From: Gemmatimonadales bacterium
GTDB taxonomy: Bacteria; Krumholzibacteriota; Krumholzibacteriia; LZORAL124-64-63
Assembly (NCBI GenBank): GCA_019038745.1
Contig: JAHOYV010000003.1
Location: forward strand, 62,001-126,000
DNA: 64,000 nucleotides
Direction of reading: 5' to 3'
Positions 53,636-61,859 of this stretch are shown here, one piece after another. A model generated the notes under the pieces. It made no database searches, was not told the DNA's origin, and saw nothing but the letters and a program-made list of their open reading frames with translations. How positions within the stretch are numbered: the first letter of the stretch is position 1; each line of letters starts with the position of its first letter. The translations under genes and the position numbers were made by a program.

Positions 53636-55744
53636 TTATCTAATGATTGTAAATTTCCTTACGGAGCGGGAACCTGAAATTTCCAAGGTTGCCCAGTAAA
53701 TTCCACTGGGGAGTCCAGCTCCCTGAAGATTATTCTGGTTCCAGGAAATCTCGTTGAAACCTGGTTCAGGAACAACCAAACCCAGATCCCGGATGAAGAC
53801 CTCCCTGCCTGCCGCATCAAAAATTCGAAGGACCACCTGGGCCGGGTTTTCCAGGAAATAGCGCAGGTTGAGCAAGCTTCCGCGGGATGGATTGGGATAA
53901 AGCAGTGTGATTCCCGCCACCGAACCGATTCCCACTGCGGGTTTCCAAAGCACCCAGTGTTCAGGGTCCAAATCGACGCTCACAATCGGGTCCCCAAATT
54001 CAAACACATTATGAGTCGTTTCCTTATCCAGGCTCATATATCGCATCTCAACACCCGATTCCGTAACAACCTCCACGGGGAAGACATTGTCGAACAGGGG
54101 CCTCTGAACCTGCCGCAGCGCAGCGGTCAGCCTTGTCCTTGGCCCGGCGTCACCCTCAACGATTTCGTAGTCGAATACGATTTCCGGCAGTACCGTTTCC
54201 TCCAGGTAGGGCCAGAAAAAGCCGCCCAGGTCCTGCCCGGCATGGATTTCGGCCAAGGTTATGAATTCCTGGGTTGTGACCGAGTAGCCAACATAAGGGC
54301 TGACCCCGACACTTTGACTGGTCAAGCCGCCATCCCGCCCCCAATCCTCCAACAGGTCAAAGAACGGACCATCCCCCATCCGCCCCCGCAACATGTGCAG
54401 GATCCAGGCACCCTTGTCGTAAATCACTTTGCCGGGAAAAACCGGAACCGGATCGTATACGGGTCCCTGCAGCTCCCAACTGGATTCGTTGCGGCTAAAC
54501 TCCAGGTTCTCAAAATATGATTCTGGCCCCTCAAGATGCTCCCGCCACAAGGATTCCGAATAGGTTGCAAAGCCCTCATTCAACCAGATATCCCGCCAGT
54601 TTTTGGGAGTCAGATGATTCCCGAACCATTGATGTGCCAACTCATGTACAATCAACCAGTCGGTGGAACCGTCTCCATGGATGGCCGAAGTCCCAATGCT
54701 GGTAACGGTTTGGTGTTCCATGGCCCCGCCCCAGATGAACTCGGCGTGGCCGTACTTTTCACCTTGGAACGGATAGGGTCCGAAATGGCTTTCGCAAAAT
54801 TCCATCATGTCGCAAAGGGGAGCGAAATCCACCTGGGCATCCTCGTAGTGCCAGGGGAAAACCCAATTTTTCAGGGGAATCTCATAGCCGAGATCGTCCC
54901 CCCATGTGGTATTGCAGATTGACTCTATGAGCTCATAATCGCTGACCGCCACCGAGACCAAATACGAGGCGATGGGATAATCCTCCCGCCATACATTGGT
55001 GTTCCAGCCGGGATCCGAGGCTGGACCTTCCGAGACAAGAGTTCCGTTGGAGATCCCGATCAAGCCGTCCGGCACCGTGATCCGCACTTCGGAAAGAGCC
55101 TTGTCATCAGGCTTGTCCTTGCAGGGCCACCAATACTTGGCGTAGGCCGGTTCGCTCATGTTGGCAACGATGGGAACCTGTCGAGGGACCCCTTCTGCGT
55201 CTCGGTGAAAACGAAAAAGCAGACCCCGGTCCCATGAAGGTTCCTCTGGGTATCCCCTGTAATAAACGGTGAATGAACCTTCCTCGTCCACCTTGAGAAC
55301 CTTCGGAAGGATGATCGACAGGGAATCCGCGTCATGGGAAAAGGTCAGGGATCCAACCGTGGAGGTGACGGAATAAACCTCCAGGGAAGCGGCCAAATCC
55401 AGGACCATAATCTGCATATTGTCCACCCTGCTGGAGAATTCGAAAGCCACATGGCCTTCGATCCACTGGGGGTCCGGATCGATCTTCAGATCCAGGACAT
55501 GCCGCAGCATGTCGTATTGATCGCTGCCGACGGCGGCATCACCCAGGGCACCGTCCTTTTCGGGAACCACACGCTTGGCGTCCTCGAAATCCTGTCGTGT
55601 GAGTCTTCCGTGAATCGGTTGGTCCATGCCATCGTATTGGGACCTGGCCAGGACTGGCGAAATTCCAACAGCCAGGAACAGACACCCCAAGATGATCAAG
55701 GAAATCACTTGAAATGGTTTTCCTACCATTGAGTACTTGGCCAT
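53636..55744 (-). CDS. secreted M1-family aminopeptidase with C-terminal sorting tail
   Basis: 702 residues: signal peptide to about 33, beta-saddle N-domain, then the M1 catalytic domain with zinc site HELAH (367-371) and third ligand Glu390 (WLNEGFATY). The exopeptidase motif is GAMEH (340-344) rather than the classical GAMEN, a substitution seen in several bacterial M1 members. A C-terminal module of about 85 residues (LLYPNPSRGS, LRIFDAAGREVF, GLPSGIYWATL, ending KFTIIR) is of the FlgD/T9SS type. It removes N-terminal residues from peptides outside the cell. The window also has an M14 carboxypeptidase with the same kind of tail. Confidence 0.92.
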   Translation of the reverse strand: MAKYSMVGKPFQVISLIILGCLFLAVGISPVLARSQYDGMDQPIHGRLTRQDFEDAKRVVPEKDGALGDAAVGSDQYDMLRHVLDLKIDPDPQWIEGHVAFEFSSRVDNMQIMVLDLAASLEVYSVTSTVGSLTFSHDADSLSIILPKVLKVDEEGSFTVYYRGYPEEPSWDRGLLFRFHRDAEGVPRQVPIVANMSEPAYAKYWWPCKDKPDDKALSEVRITVPDGLIGISNGTLVSEGPASDPGWNTNVWREDYPIASYLVSVAVSDYELIESICNTTWGDDLGYEIPLKNWVFPWHYEDAQVDFAPLCDMMEFCESHFGPYPFQGEKYGHAEFIWGGAMEHQTVTSIGTSAIHGDGSTDWLIVHELAHQWFGNHLTPKNWRDIWLNEGFATYSESLWREHLEGPESYFENLEFSRNESSWELQGPVYDPVPVFPGKVIYDKGAWILHMLRGRMGDGPFFDLLEDWGRDGGLTSQSVGVSPYVGYSVTTQEFITLAEIHAGQDLGGFFWPYLEETVLPEIVFDYEIVEGDAGPRTRLTAALRQVQRPLFDNVFPVEVVTESGVEMRYMSLDKETTHNVFEFGDPIVSVDLDPEHWVLWKPAVGIGSVAGITLLYPNPSRGSLLNLRYFLENPAQVVLRIFDAAGREVFIRDLGLVVPEPGFNEISWNQNNLQGAGLPSGIYWATLEISGSRSVRKFTIIR

Positions 55745-55919
55745 TTGCGAATACCTCGTTGAAATAGTTTCAAATACCGGTCTTTTTTCCTACCGCCCAA
55801 CCGGCCCGGTGGTCGATCATCTTGTTCATTATAGGTGGTTTGACCGGAACGCCCAAGCAAACAATGGGTACCCACAATTCTTGTGCGCGCGGTGTCAAGA
55901 GTGTCCAATAACATGGTAG

Positions 55920-56942
55920 CTAGCAGATGGCCACGGCCAAACGTTTGAGTTGACTCTTGTCGCCCATGGTGATCAACACGTCTTCCACTTCCAGGAGAAC
56001 ATCCGGACCAGGGTTGAACACCATCTGGCCGTTCGATTTTTTTATGGCGATGATGATCACATCAAAACTACGCCGGATGTCCGAATCCTTGATGGCCACC
56101 CCATGCAGCCCACCACCGCTCCCGATCTTCAATTCCTCGAACATCAGGTCCAGGCCCCTGTTCTGGGTCGCTATGTCCACAAAATCACAAACGGTCGGCC
56201 GCAACAATGCCTGGACCAGGCGCATCCCCCCGATTACGTAAGGGGAAATGGCCCGATCTGCTCCAGCCCGTTTTATTTTCTCCCCGGCCTGCTGATCCGT
56301 AGCTCGAGACAGGATGTACAATTCCGGATTTTCCTCCCGACACATCTGACGGGCCGAAAGGGTGATATACAGATTATCCACGTCCCGCGAAACAACGGCC
56401 ACCAGGCCCCTGGCCCGGACCACTCCCGCCTGCTGGAGCACATCATCCTCGGTTGCATCCCCTTCAACCACCTTGTACCCGGCCCGGCGCAGATGCTCGG
56501 CGGTTTCAGCCTCCCCGTCGATGACCACGAAAGGGACTCCTTCCCGCTCCAACTCCTCGCAAAGGATCTGGCCCATCCGGCCATGCCCGCAGATCACGAA
56601 ATGATCTTTGATATTCTCGATCTCGCGCACCATCCGCTGCCTCCCAACGTATCTCTGCAAGGAACCTTCGACGATCGCCCGACCCACCGAACTGAGGGTA
56701 TAGGTCAGAATGGTCAGCCCGGCGATGATCAATACCACCACAAAGGCCTTGCCGGAGGCATCCAGTTCGTGAACTTCCTTGAAACCGACCGTACTGATTG
56801 TGATCACGGTCATGTACAGGGCGTCCAGAAGTGGATAGCCCTCCTCTATTTTCCAGAACCAAAGCGTCCCCGACAAGAGCACCAGGCAAAGAAACACCAA
56901 CCCTCGTCGAACGCTGCTGGCTACCTGTTCGGAATCGAACAT
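55920..56942 (-). CDS. potassium channel / TrkA-type RCK regulator protein
   Basis: 340 residues: two membrane helices flanking a pore loop with selectivity filter TISTVGFKE (about 48-56), followed by a cytoplasmic RCK/TrkA-N domain (FVICGHGRMGQILCEELE; ILSRATDQQAGEKIKRAGAD) and a TrkA-C domain (about 265-340). This is the layout of MthK/Kch-type K+ channels gated by NAD(H), Ca2+ or related ligands. ATG 56942 follows GGGAGGG. GTG 56960 would add six residues. No neighbour on the same strand within 200 bp. Confidence 0.92.
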   Translation of the reverse strand: MFDSEQVASSVRRGLVFLCLVLLSGTLWFWKIEEGYPLLDALYMTVITISTVGFKEVHELDASGKAFVVVLIIAGLTILTYTLSSVGRAIVEGSLQRYVGRQRMVREIENIKDHFVICGHGRMGQILCEELEREGVPFVVIDGEAETAEHLRRAGYKVVEGDATEDDVLQQAGVVRARGLVAVVSRDVDNLYITLSARQMCREENPELYILSRATDQQAGEKIKRAGADRAISPYVIGGMRLVQALLRPTVCDFVDIATQNRGLDLMFEELKIGSGGGLHGVAIKDSDIRRSFDVIIIAIKKSNGQMVFNPGPDVLLEVEDVLITMGDKSQLKRLAVAIC

Positions 56943-57193
56943 GACCCTCCCTTGCCGCACCCGAGCAGTAGAAACGATTGGGGAAATTCCTCGGACTTTC
57001 CCGAAATATACTGGACAAATGTACCCTAAGGTCTTGCCTCACGCTCGAAAAGTAACAAATTTACCTCATCGGGCCTTCACACGCATCAATTTTCGCCACG
57101 ATCGTCACCCTTGGGGAACCAGACCGGAAACTGCGTGTTTGAGGTGGGTGATTCGGATCTGATCCTATTTCGTCTCTTGGGAGGAAAGTTTCA

Positions 57194-58207
57194 ATGCCTA
57201 GAACAATCGCCAAAACAACTCTGACCCTGGCTATCCTGGTCCTGTTGCATACCGCTGCCGGAGCCCAGGTAATCTCCGTTACTCCCACCACTATTGATCT
57301 GGGCGTTATGGAACAGATGCAGGAGAAGGAAACGATGGTCACGGTGACCAACAATGGCGGCGGCCGATTGATCATCAAGGATGTGAAAACCGACTGTGGC
57401 TGTACCGTTCCCACCTTGACCAAGAAGGAATTGGGTCCAGGTGAATCTACGGTAATCGACATCAAGTTCAATAGTAAGAAATTCCACGGCAAGATCATCA
57501 AGATGGTGAACATCTTTTCCAACGACCGTCAACATCCGGCCGTGGATGTCCTGATTATTGCCGAGGTCAAAACTGCCCTGGTGATCGATCCGGCTTCCCA
57601 GAAGGTGGGATTCACACGGGGAATCGGGGGCGAGGATCGCACCAACAAGGTAACCTTCACCGCCACCGATGATGTGGACCTGGAGATCTCCTGCGACCAC
57701 ACCCGCAAGGGTGATTTCGACCTCAAGGTCATCAACAACGTCGAGGGAAATCCCCAAGTCAGCATCCTTGAAGTCACCCTACCCGGCAATTCCGAGCCCG
57801 GCAAAAAACGGGACGGGGCCCGCGTGCGGACAAACATCCCGGGCTTCGAAACCGTTGATCTGGATATGCGCGCTTGGGTCGTGGCCGCCCTGGGTTATAG
57901 CCCCAGCGAAGTAAAATTCAGGTATACAAAGGACCTGAAGAAAAATATCCGCTTCGCTCCAGAAAAGCAGGGGCTGGTATTCAAGATTACCAAGGCTGAG
58001 ATAAATCTTCCCGAGATCCAGGTCGTCGTGGACGAAACAATTGTCAACAAGGAAACTTATGTTCGACTTACCGGAACGCCCCTGGAAAAAAGCGATCCGC
58101 GAGCCATAGCCACCAGGGGCCAGATTAAGGGGACCCTCACCGTATACACCGACCTTGCGGATATCCCCAAGTTGGAGATCCCGGTTTCCTACATGATCAG
58201 GATGTAG
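57194..58207 (+). CDS. DUF1573 periplasmic protein
   Basis: 337 residues with a signal peptide (to about 24, AGAQ). An N-terminal DUF1573 domain (about 26-130) follows, with TNNGGGRLIIKDVKTDCGCT (Cys-Gly-Cys motif) and LGPGESTVIDIKFNS. A larger beta-rich C-terminal region repeats the fold twice (ATRGQIKGTLTVYTD). DUF1573 is of unknown function and frequent in Bacteroidetes/FCB. GGGAGGAAAG precedes the ATG. It opens an operon with the Cys-less rhodanese (5 bp away) and the MauE-like gene (overlap), then a ferredoxin. Confidence 0.88.
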   Translation: MPRTIAKTTLTLAILVLLHTAAGAQVISVTPTTIDLGVMEQMQEKETMVTVTNNGGGRLIIKDVKTDCGCTVPTLTKKELGPGESTVIDIKFNSKKFHGKIIKMVNIFSNDRQHPAVDVLIIAEVKTALVIDPASQKVGFTRGIGGEDRTNKVTFTATDDVDLEISCDHTRKGDFDLKVINNVEGNPQVSILEVTLPGNSEPGKKRDGARVRTNIPGFETVDLDMRAWVVAALGYSPSEVKFRYTKDLKKNIRFAPEKQGLVFKITKAEINLPEIQVVVDETIVNKETYVRLTGTPLEKSDPRAIATRGQIKGTLTVYTDLADIPKLEIPVSYMIRM

Positions 58208-58212
58208 GACTC

Positions 58213-58752
58213 GTGACCTCGGAAAAGCAATCCAAGCTTCGTTTCCTTGCTCCGGATTGGCCGGTTTCCATTCGTGAGGCGGCCATCGTGGTCCTGATCA
58301 CGATTGCGGCCGCGACCGTTACCTGGGTTTCCAGGGACAACCGCCTGCCCTTGATCGCCGACCGGGACTTCTACGAGCTGGAACTGTCCGCCCCCTTGGT
58401 GGACATCCCCGGAGCAATCGCCTTGTTCAACGAGGGAAACTACCTGTTCATCGACACCAGAAGCAGCCTGACCCTCGAAGACGACACGATCCCGGGAGCA
58501 TTTACGATCCGGGCCTTATCCCTGAACGACGACTTGTACGAACTGGCCGACACTGTCTATCCGGAGGACCCCGTAATCCTTTTCGGTAACGGGGACCTCA
58601 GCGGCGTCGCCCATGTGGCTGACCTCCTGTTGGCCAGAGGATTCGAGGACATCCTCATCATGCGCGGAGACCTGGCCTCCTGGCGAAACCAGGGTGGAGA
58701 AACTTCTCCCTCGGCGTTGCCTTCCCTTTCCGACAGGGAGGGGGAATCATGA
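58213..58752 (+). CDS. membrane-anchored rhodanese-like protein without the active-site cysteine
   Basis: 179 residues: one membrane helix (about 20-40, AAIVVLITIAAATVTWV), then a rhodanese domain (about 60-160) with LVDIPGAIALF, YLFIDTRSSL, DDTIPGAF and EDILIMRGDLASW. Where active rhodaneses carry the persulfide cysteine loop (CxxGxRS), this one has GNGDLSG, without Cys; it may bind sulfur compounds or act as scaffold rather than as sulfurtransferase. GTG start at 58213. It overlaps the next gene by 4 bp (ATGA). Confidence 0.85.
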   Translation: MTSEKQSKLRFLAPDWPVSIREAAIVVLITIAAATVTWVSRDNRLPLIADRDFYELELSAPLVDIPGAIALFNEGNYLFIDTRSSLTLEDDTIPGAFTIRALSLNDDLYELADTVYPEDPVILFGNGDLSGVAHVADLLLARGFEDILIMRGDLASWRNQGGETSPSALPSLSDREGES

Positions 58753-59219
58753 TCCGGGAGAACGTACTCAACCGACAGGGATTATTGGTTCTGTTCTGTC
58801 GCCTGGTGGTCGGATGCATTTTCATTTACGCATCCCTGGACAAAATGGCCCACCCCTTTGCTTTCGCGCAGAACATATTTCATTACCGTCTCCTGCCCAT
58901 GGCCTTCCTTCACCCCATCGCCCTCCTGCTGCCCATGGCGGAGATGATCCTCGGTCTTGGCCTGGTGTTGGGAGTGGCTCGGCGCGGGAGTGCCCTCCTG
59001 GCTGCCCTGATGACCATTGTCTTCATGATGGCCATCTCCATTGCTCTTTTGCGTGGGCTGGATATTTCCTGCGGTTGCTTCCACACCGAAGGCGGTCATG
59101 CCGTGGGACTGAGTCTCCTTCTGAGGGACGTGGTCCTGCTGGCCCTTTGCCTGCCTCCGCTATTGTGCCGAGATCCGGGACCAGGCTTGGGAACCTTTTT
59201 TCGCCCCAACCCAAAATAG
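58749..59219 (+). CDS. MauE/DoxX-family membrane protein
   Basis: 156 residues, four hydrophobic segments, with RLVVGCIFIYASLDKMAHPF and the loop ISCGCFH. The CGC sits at the position typical of MauE (methylamine utilisation) proteins, which are thought to handle disulfides or electrons for periplasmic enzymes. No mau structural genes are present, so it likely works with the DUF1573 and rhodanese-like neighbours. Translation is coupled to the rhodanese gene by the ATGA overlap. Confidence 0.85.
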   Translation: MIRENVLNRQGLLVLFCRLVVGCIFIYASLDKMAHPFAFAQNIFHYRLLPMAFLHPIALLLPMAEMILGLGLVLGVARRGSALLAALMTIVFMMAISIALLRGLDISCGCFHTEGGHAVGLSLLLRDVVLLALCLPPLLCRDPGPGLGTFFRPNPK

Positions 59220-59317
59220 AACAACGTGTATTTGACATGTCCACCCCATTCACTATTATTCCTGCATCCGCGCCGTTTTGACGGCGGCTACTTCTAATAT
59301 CCTCAGGAGGATGAGCA

Positions 59318-59494
59318 ATGCCAGCCAAGGTCGATGAAACAAAATGCACCGGTTGTGAAGACTGCATCGAATCTTGCCCCACCGAAGTGATTTCCATGGT
59401 TGACGGCCACGCTTTGGTGGACGCCGAGGAATGCATCGATTGCGAAGCTTGCATCGACGCTTGCCCCGAAGAAGCCATCAGTATGGTTGACTAG
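59318..59494 (+). CDS. 2[4Fe-4S] bacterial ferredoxin
   Basis: A 58-residue protein with two cluster motifs, CTGCEDCIESCP and CIDCEACIDACP: the standard CxxCxxCxxxC pattern twice, binding two [4Fe-4S] clusters. Acidic and soluble; a low-potential electron carrier. AGGAGG lies 7 bases before the ATG at 59318. It stands 98 bp after the MauE-like gene, possibly in the same transcript, and before a terminator. Confidence 0.95.
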   Translation: MPAKVDETKCTGCEDCIESCPTEVISMVDGHALVDAEECIDCEACIDACPEEAISMVD

Positions 59495-59577
59495 GTTGAT
59501 TCGGTTGATCCGGTCAACTTGTTTGACTTAGTGAAAAAATCCCGCTCCGGGTTTTCCGGGAAACGGTCCTGATCATT

Positions 59578-59606
59578 AAAGGGCGCTCAGCAATGAGCGC
59601 CCTTTT
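59578..59606. terminator. bidirectional terminator
   Basis: GGGCGCTCA, loop GCAA, TGAGCGCCC, then TTTT, with AAA on the other side. Serves the ferredoxin gene and probably the convergent ybjQ-like gene. Confidence 0.88.
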
Positions 59607-59642
59607 GCCTACGTCGTCCCAATGCCCAACCCCGGGAAGCCC

Positions 59643-59969
59643 CTACTCCTGGATATCCTCCACAACCACCGCCGTGCCGTAGGCCAGCAACTCGGCGGCA
59701 TGTTCCATCATCTCGCTCGTGGCAAAGCGGACTTCCACCACCGCGTTGGCTCCATTTTCCCTTGCCTGAGCCAACATTCTGTCCAGGGCCTCTTCCCGGC
59801 ACTCGGCGATCATCTTGGTGTAATCGCTGATTTCACCACCCACCAAATTCTTCAGGCCCGCCAACATGTCGTGCCCCAGGTGGCGGGCTCGAATCGTGTT
59901 GCCCATTACCAGGCCGACGGTCTTGACGATACGTTTACCGACTATTTCGTGTGTAGTTGTCACCAGCAT
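59643..59969 (-). CDS. YbjQ / UPF0145 family protein
   Basis: 108 residues matching the YbjQ (UPF0145) family of small soluble pentamer-forming proteins of unknown function: LGLVMGNTIRARHL-type start, GGEISDYTKMIAECREEAL, and ANAVVEVRFATSEMM. Start ATG 59969 has GGAGG six bases upstream; a GTG at 59981 would add four residues. Sometimes called a heavy-metal-binding domain protein, without strong evidence. Confidence 0.88.
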   Translation of the reverse strand: MLVTTTHEIVGKRIVKTVGLVMGNTIRARHLGHDMLAGLKNLVGGEISDYTKMIAECREEALDRMLAQARENGANAVVEVRFATSEMMEHAAELLAYGTAVVVEDIQE

Positions 59970-60016
59970 AATATCCTCCACCAGCCCGACTCTCAGGGGA
60001 AACCAGAGCTGATTGG

Positions 60017-60481
60017 TCAGCGAATAACATCCTTGTACCGAGTTCTGTTGCGTTTAAAAATCCGTTCCCGAACGACCGAGACCATCAGAACCAGGGTTCC
60101 GGCAATCCCCACGATGATCGCTCCCTTGACCAGAAGGGGCAAAGACTCGGTGCTCAACAGGGATTGCAGAATAAGCCAGGCGAACCACCCACCCGCCACG
60201 GACAGGCCCAAAGTGAGCAGGATCCAGCCCAGCGACCGTTCCGACCGATTGTAGACGCTGTGCCAGAAAACTTCCCACTCCTCGGGCGGAGCAATCTTCA
60301 GGCGCAATGCTCTGGTCAGGTTCTTGAGTCGGAGTAATTGCTCAATCTCGTTCCTGGTTTCCGGATTATCCTTCAAGTGAGCCTCAAGGCGTGCGGTATT
60401 CCCTGGATCCAACTCCCCGTCGACGTAGGCCGAGAGCAGTGGGGCTTCCTTGCGGGGATCAAACGGGACGTTGTTGTTCAT
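60017..60481 (-). CDS. anti-sigma-factor-like membrane protein
   Basis: 154 residues: an N-terminal segment APLLSAYVDGELDPGNTARL typical of ECF anti-sigma domains, a helical stretch, then two hydrophobic segments (about 78-98 and 108-128) and a basic C-terminus. The usual zinc motif (HxxxCxxC) is absent. The ATG overlaps the sigma factor stop (ATGA), with GGAGGAGG upstream. It probably holds the sigma factor inactive at the membrane until a signal arrives. A longer reading frame upstream is only a shadow of the sigma gene. Confidence 0.85.
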   Translation of the reverse strand: MNNNVPFDPRKEAPLLSAYVDGELDPGNTARLEAHLKDNPETRNEIEQLLRLKNLTRALRLKIAPPEEWEVFWHSVYNRSERSLGWILLTLGLSVAGGWFAWLILQSLLSTESLPLLVKGAIIVGIAGTLVLMVSVVRERIFKRNRTRYKDVIR

Positions 60482-61140
60482 TGTCCCTCCTCCAGTCCGG
60501 CGACCTGGCGTAGCCGTGTTCGGGCCGCGTGCAATCGCGACATCACCGTACCGATCGGCACGCCGCAGGTCGTAGCGATTTCCCGGTACTTCAGGCCCTG
60601 GAAATGATAGAGAACAAACATCTCTCGCATTTCGGGTGGAAGCTCCTGGATACCGTTCCAAACCTTCTGCCGCAACTCGTCGGCCATGGTGACCGACAAC
60701 GGATCCGGCTGGCCGTCGGATTGCTTGACCCATTCCAGCGGCACATCCCCCTTGTGCCTTTTTTCATCCCGCCGCTGATTCAGGGCAGTATTGCGTACTA
60801 TACGGTAGAACCAGGGAAAGAATGGTTCATCCAGAAGGAACCGGGGCAATGAATGGTGGATGCGGATAAACGCCTTCTGCATGGCGTCCATGGCATCATC
60901 ATGATTCCCGGTCAAGCTGACGGCAATGCCGTAGGCCCGCTGGCGGTAGCGCGTCATGAGATCCTCGAATCCCTGAGTGTCTCCGGAAAGGAACCGGACG
61001 ATGTCGTCGTGATCCCGTTGCCTTTGTTCCCGATCAGCCTCGCTGACTTCATGCTGAGAAAGACCGGACGTGCTGGAAGGTACACCTCGGGGTAATTGAT
61101 TATTCCCGGAATTTCCGGAAAATAAACCCAGGAAAATCAA
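60478..61140 (-). CDS. ECF RNA polymerase sigma factor
   Basis: 220 residues. Region 2 (FEDLMTRYRQRAYGIAVSL, DAMDAMQKAFIRIHHSLPRF) and region 4 (LPPEMREMFVLYHFQGLKYREIA, VPIGTVMSRLHAARTRLR) are present. About 45 extra N-terminal residues precede region 2. It lies between the ATR gene and the anti-sigma gene with 4-bp overlaps at both ends, so all three are probably co-translated. The target promoters are unknown; ECF factors often respond to envelope stress. Confidence 0.93.
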   Translation of the reverse strand: MIFLGLFSGNSGNNQLPRGVPSSTSGLSQHEVSEADREQRQRDHDDIVRFLSGDTQGFEDLMTRYRQRAYGIAVSLTGNHDDAMDAMQKAFIRIHHSLPRFLLDEPFFPWFYRIVRNTALNQRRDEKRHKGDVPLEWVKQSDGQPDPLSVTMADELRQKVWNGIQELPPEMREMFVLYHFQGLKYREIATTCGVPIGTVMSRLHAARTRLRQVAGLEEGQ

Positions 61141-61757
61141 TCATCCATCCCTTCGTCCTGTCGCCAAGGTTCGTCGGGAATTCCAACGACGTCGTTAACG
61201 GCCCGGGCGGCTGTGAACAGGAAATCGCTCAACCGGTTGAGATACACCAGGGCGGCCTCCGGCACGGGTTCCCCCTCGGCAAGAGCCACCGCCTTGCGCT
61301 CCACGCGCCGACAGATCGAACGGGCCACGTGAAGACCGGCCGCCTCCGGGCGTCCTCCAGGCAGAATGAACCGGGTCAATTCAGGCAGGTCTTCTTCCAG
61401 GGAATCGATTAATTTTTCCAGATGGTCGGGCAAAAGCGGACCCGGTACTTCGGTTGAATCGACCATGGCGGCTGACTTCACCGGGTCTGCTAGAACGCTT
61501 GCCAGGGTAAACAACCTACTCTGAATCCCCGTCAGCTCCTGCTTCAACGAAGCCGCGAATCGCTGGAATTCCGGGACGACCGATTCCCTTGATCCAGTCT
61601 CGGAAATTCCGATCCGTGCCGCACAGAATCCAATACAGCTGATCAGTTCATCCACTTCGCCGTACAAGTCCACTCTTGGACCGGACTTGGAAGTCCGGGA
61701 TCCGTCCGCCAGGGACGTCTGTCCCCCGTCGCCGGAGCGCGTATAGATTCGAGCCAT
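61137..61757 (-). CDS. cob(I)yrinic acid a,c-diamide / cobalamin adenosyltransferase (PduO type)
   Basis: 206 residues of the PduO/MMAB family: TRSGDGGQTSL near the N-terminus (ATP loop), GEVDELISCIG, LTRFILPGG, and RSICRRVERKAVAL with the conserved arginines. It transfers adenosyl to cobalamin, making the cofactor for methylmalonyl-CoA mutase. ATG 61757 is chosen because GGAGGAG lies upstream; a frame to 61826 adds 23 unlikely residues. The gene sits 48 kb from the mut locus in this window and in an operon with an ECF sigma factor. Confidence 0.92.
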   Translation of the reverse strand: MARIYTRSGDGGQTSLADGSRTSKSGPRVDLYGEVDELISCIGFCAARIGISETGSRESVVPEFQRFAASLKQELTGIQSRLFTLASVLADPVKSAAMVDSTEVPGPLLPDHLEKLIDSLEEDLPELTRFILPGGRPEAAGLHVARSICRRVERKAVALAEGEPVPEAALVYLNRLSDFLFTAARAVNDVVGIPDEPWRQDEGMDD

Positions 61758-61859
61758 TGGAATCGCTCCTCCGCCAAGCCATTCAACCCTGGTAGGTTCT
61801 GGATAATCCGCCCCAGGATAGACCAATTCCAGGATCCCAACAACTCGGAAACCATTCGA

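Noticed and set aside
55950-57029. Plus-strand 359-codon open frame over the potassium channel gene
   Set aside because: Antisense to an intact TrkA-type protein with all motifs.
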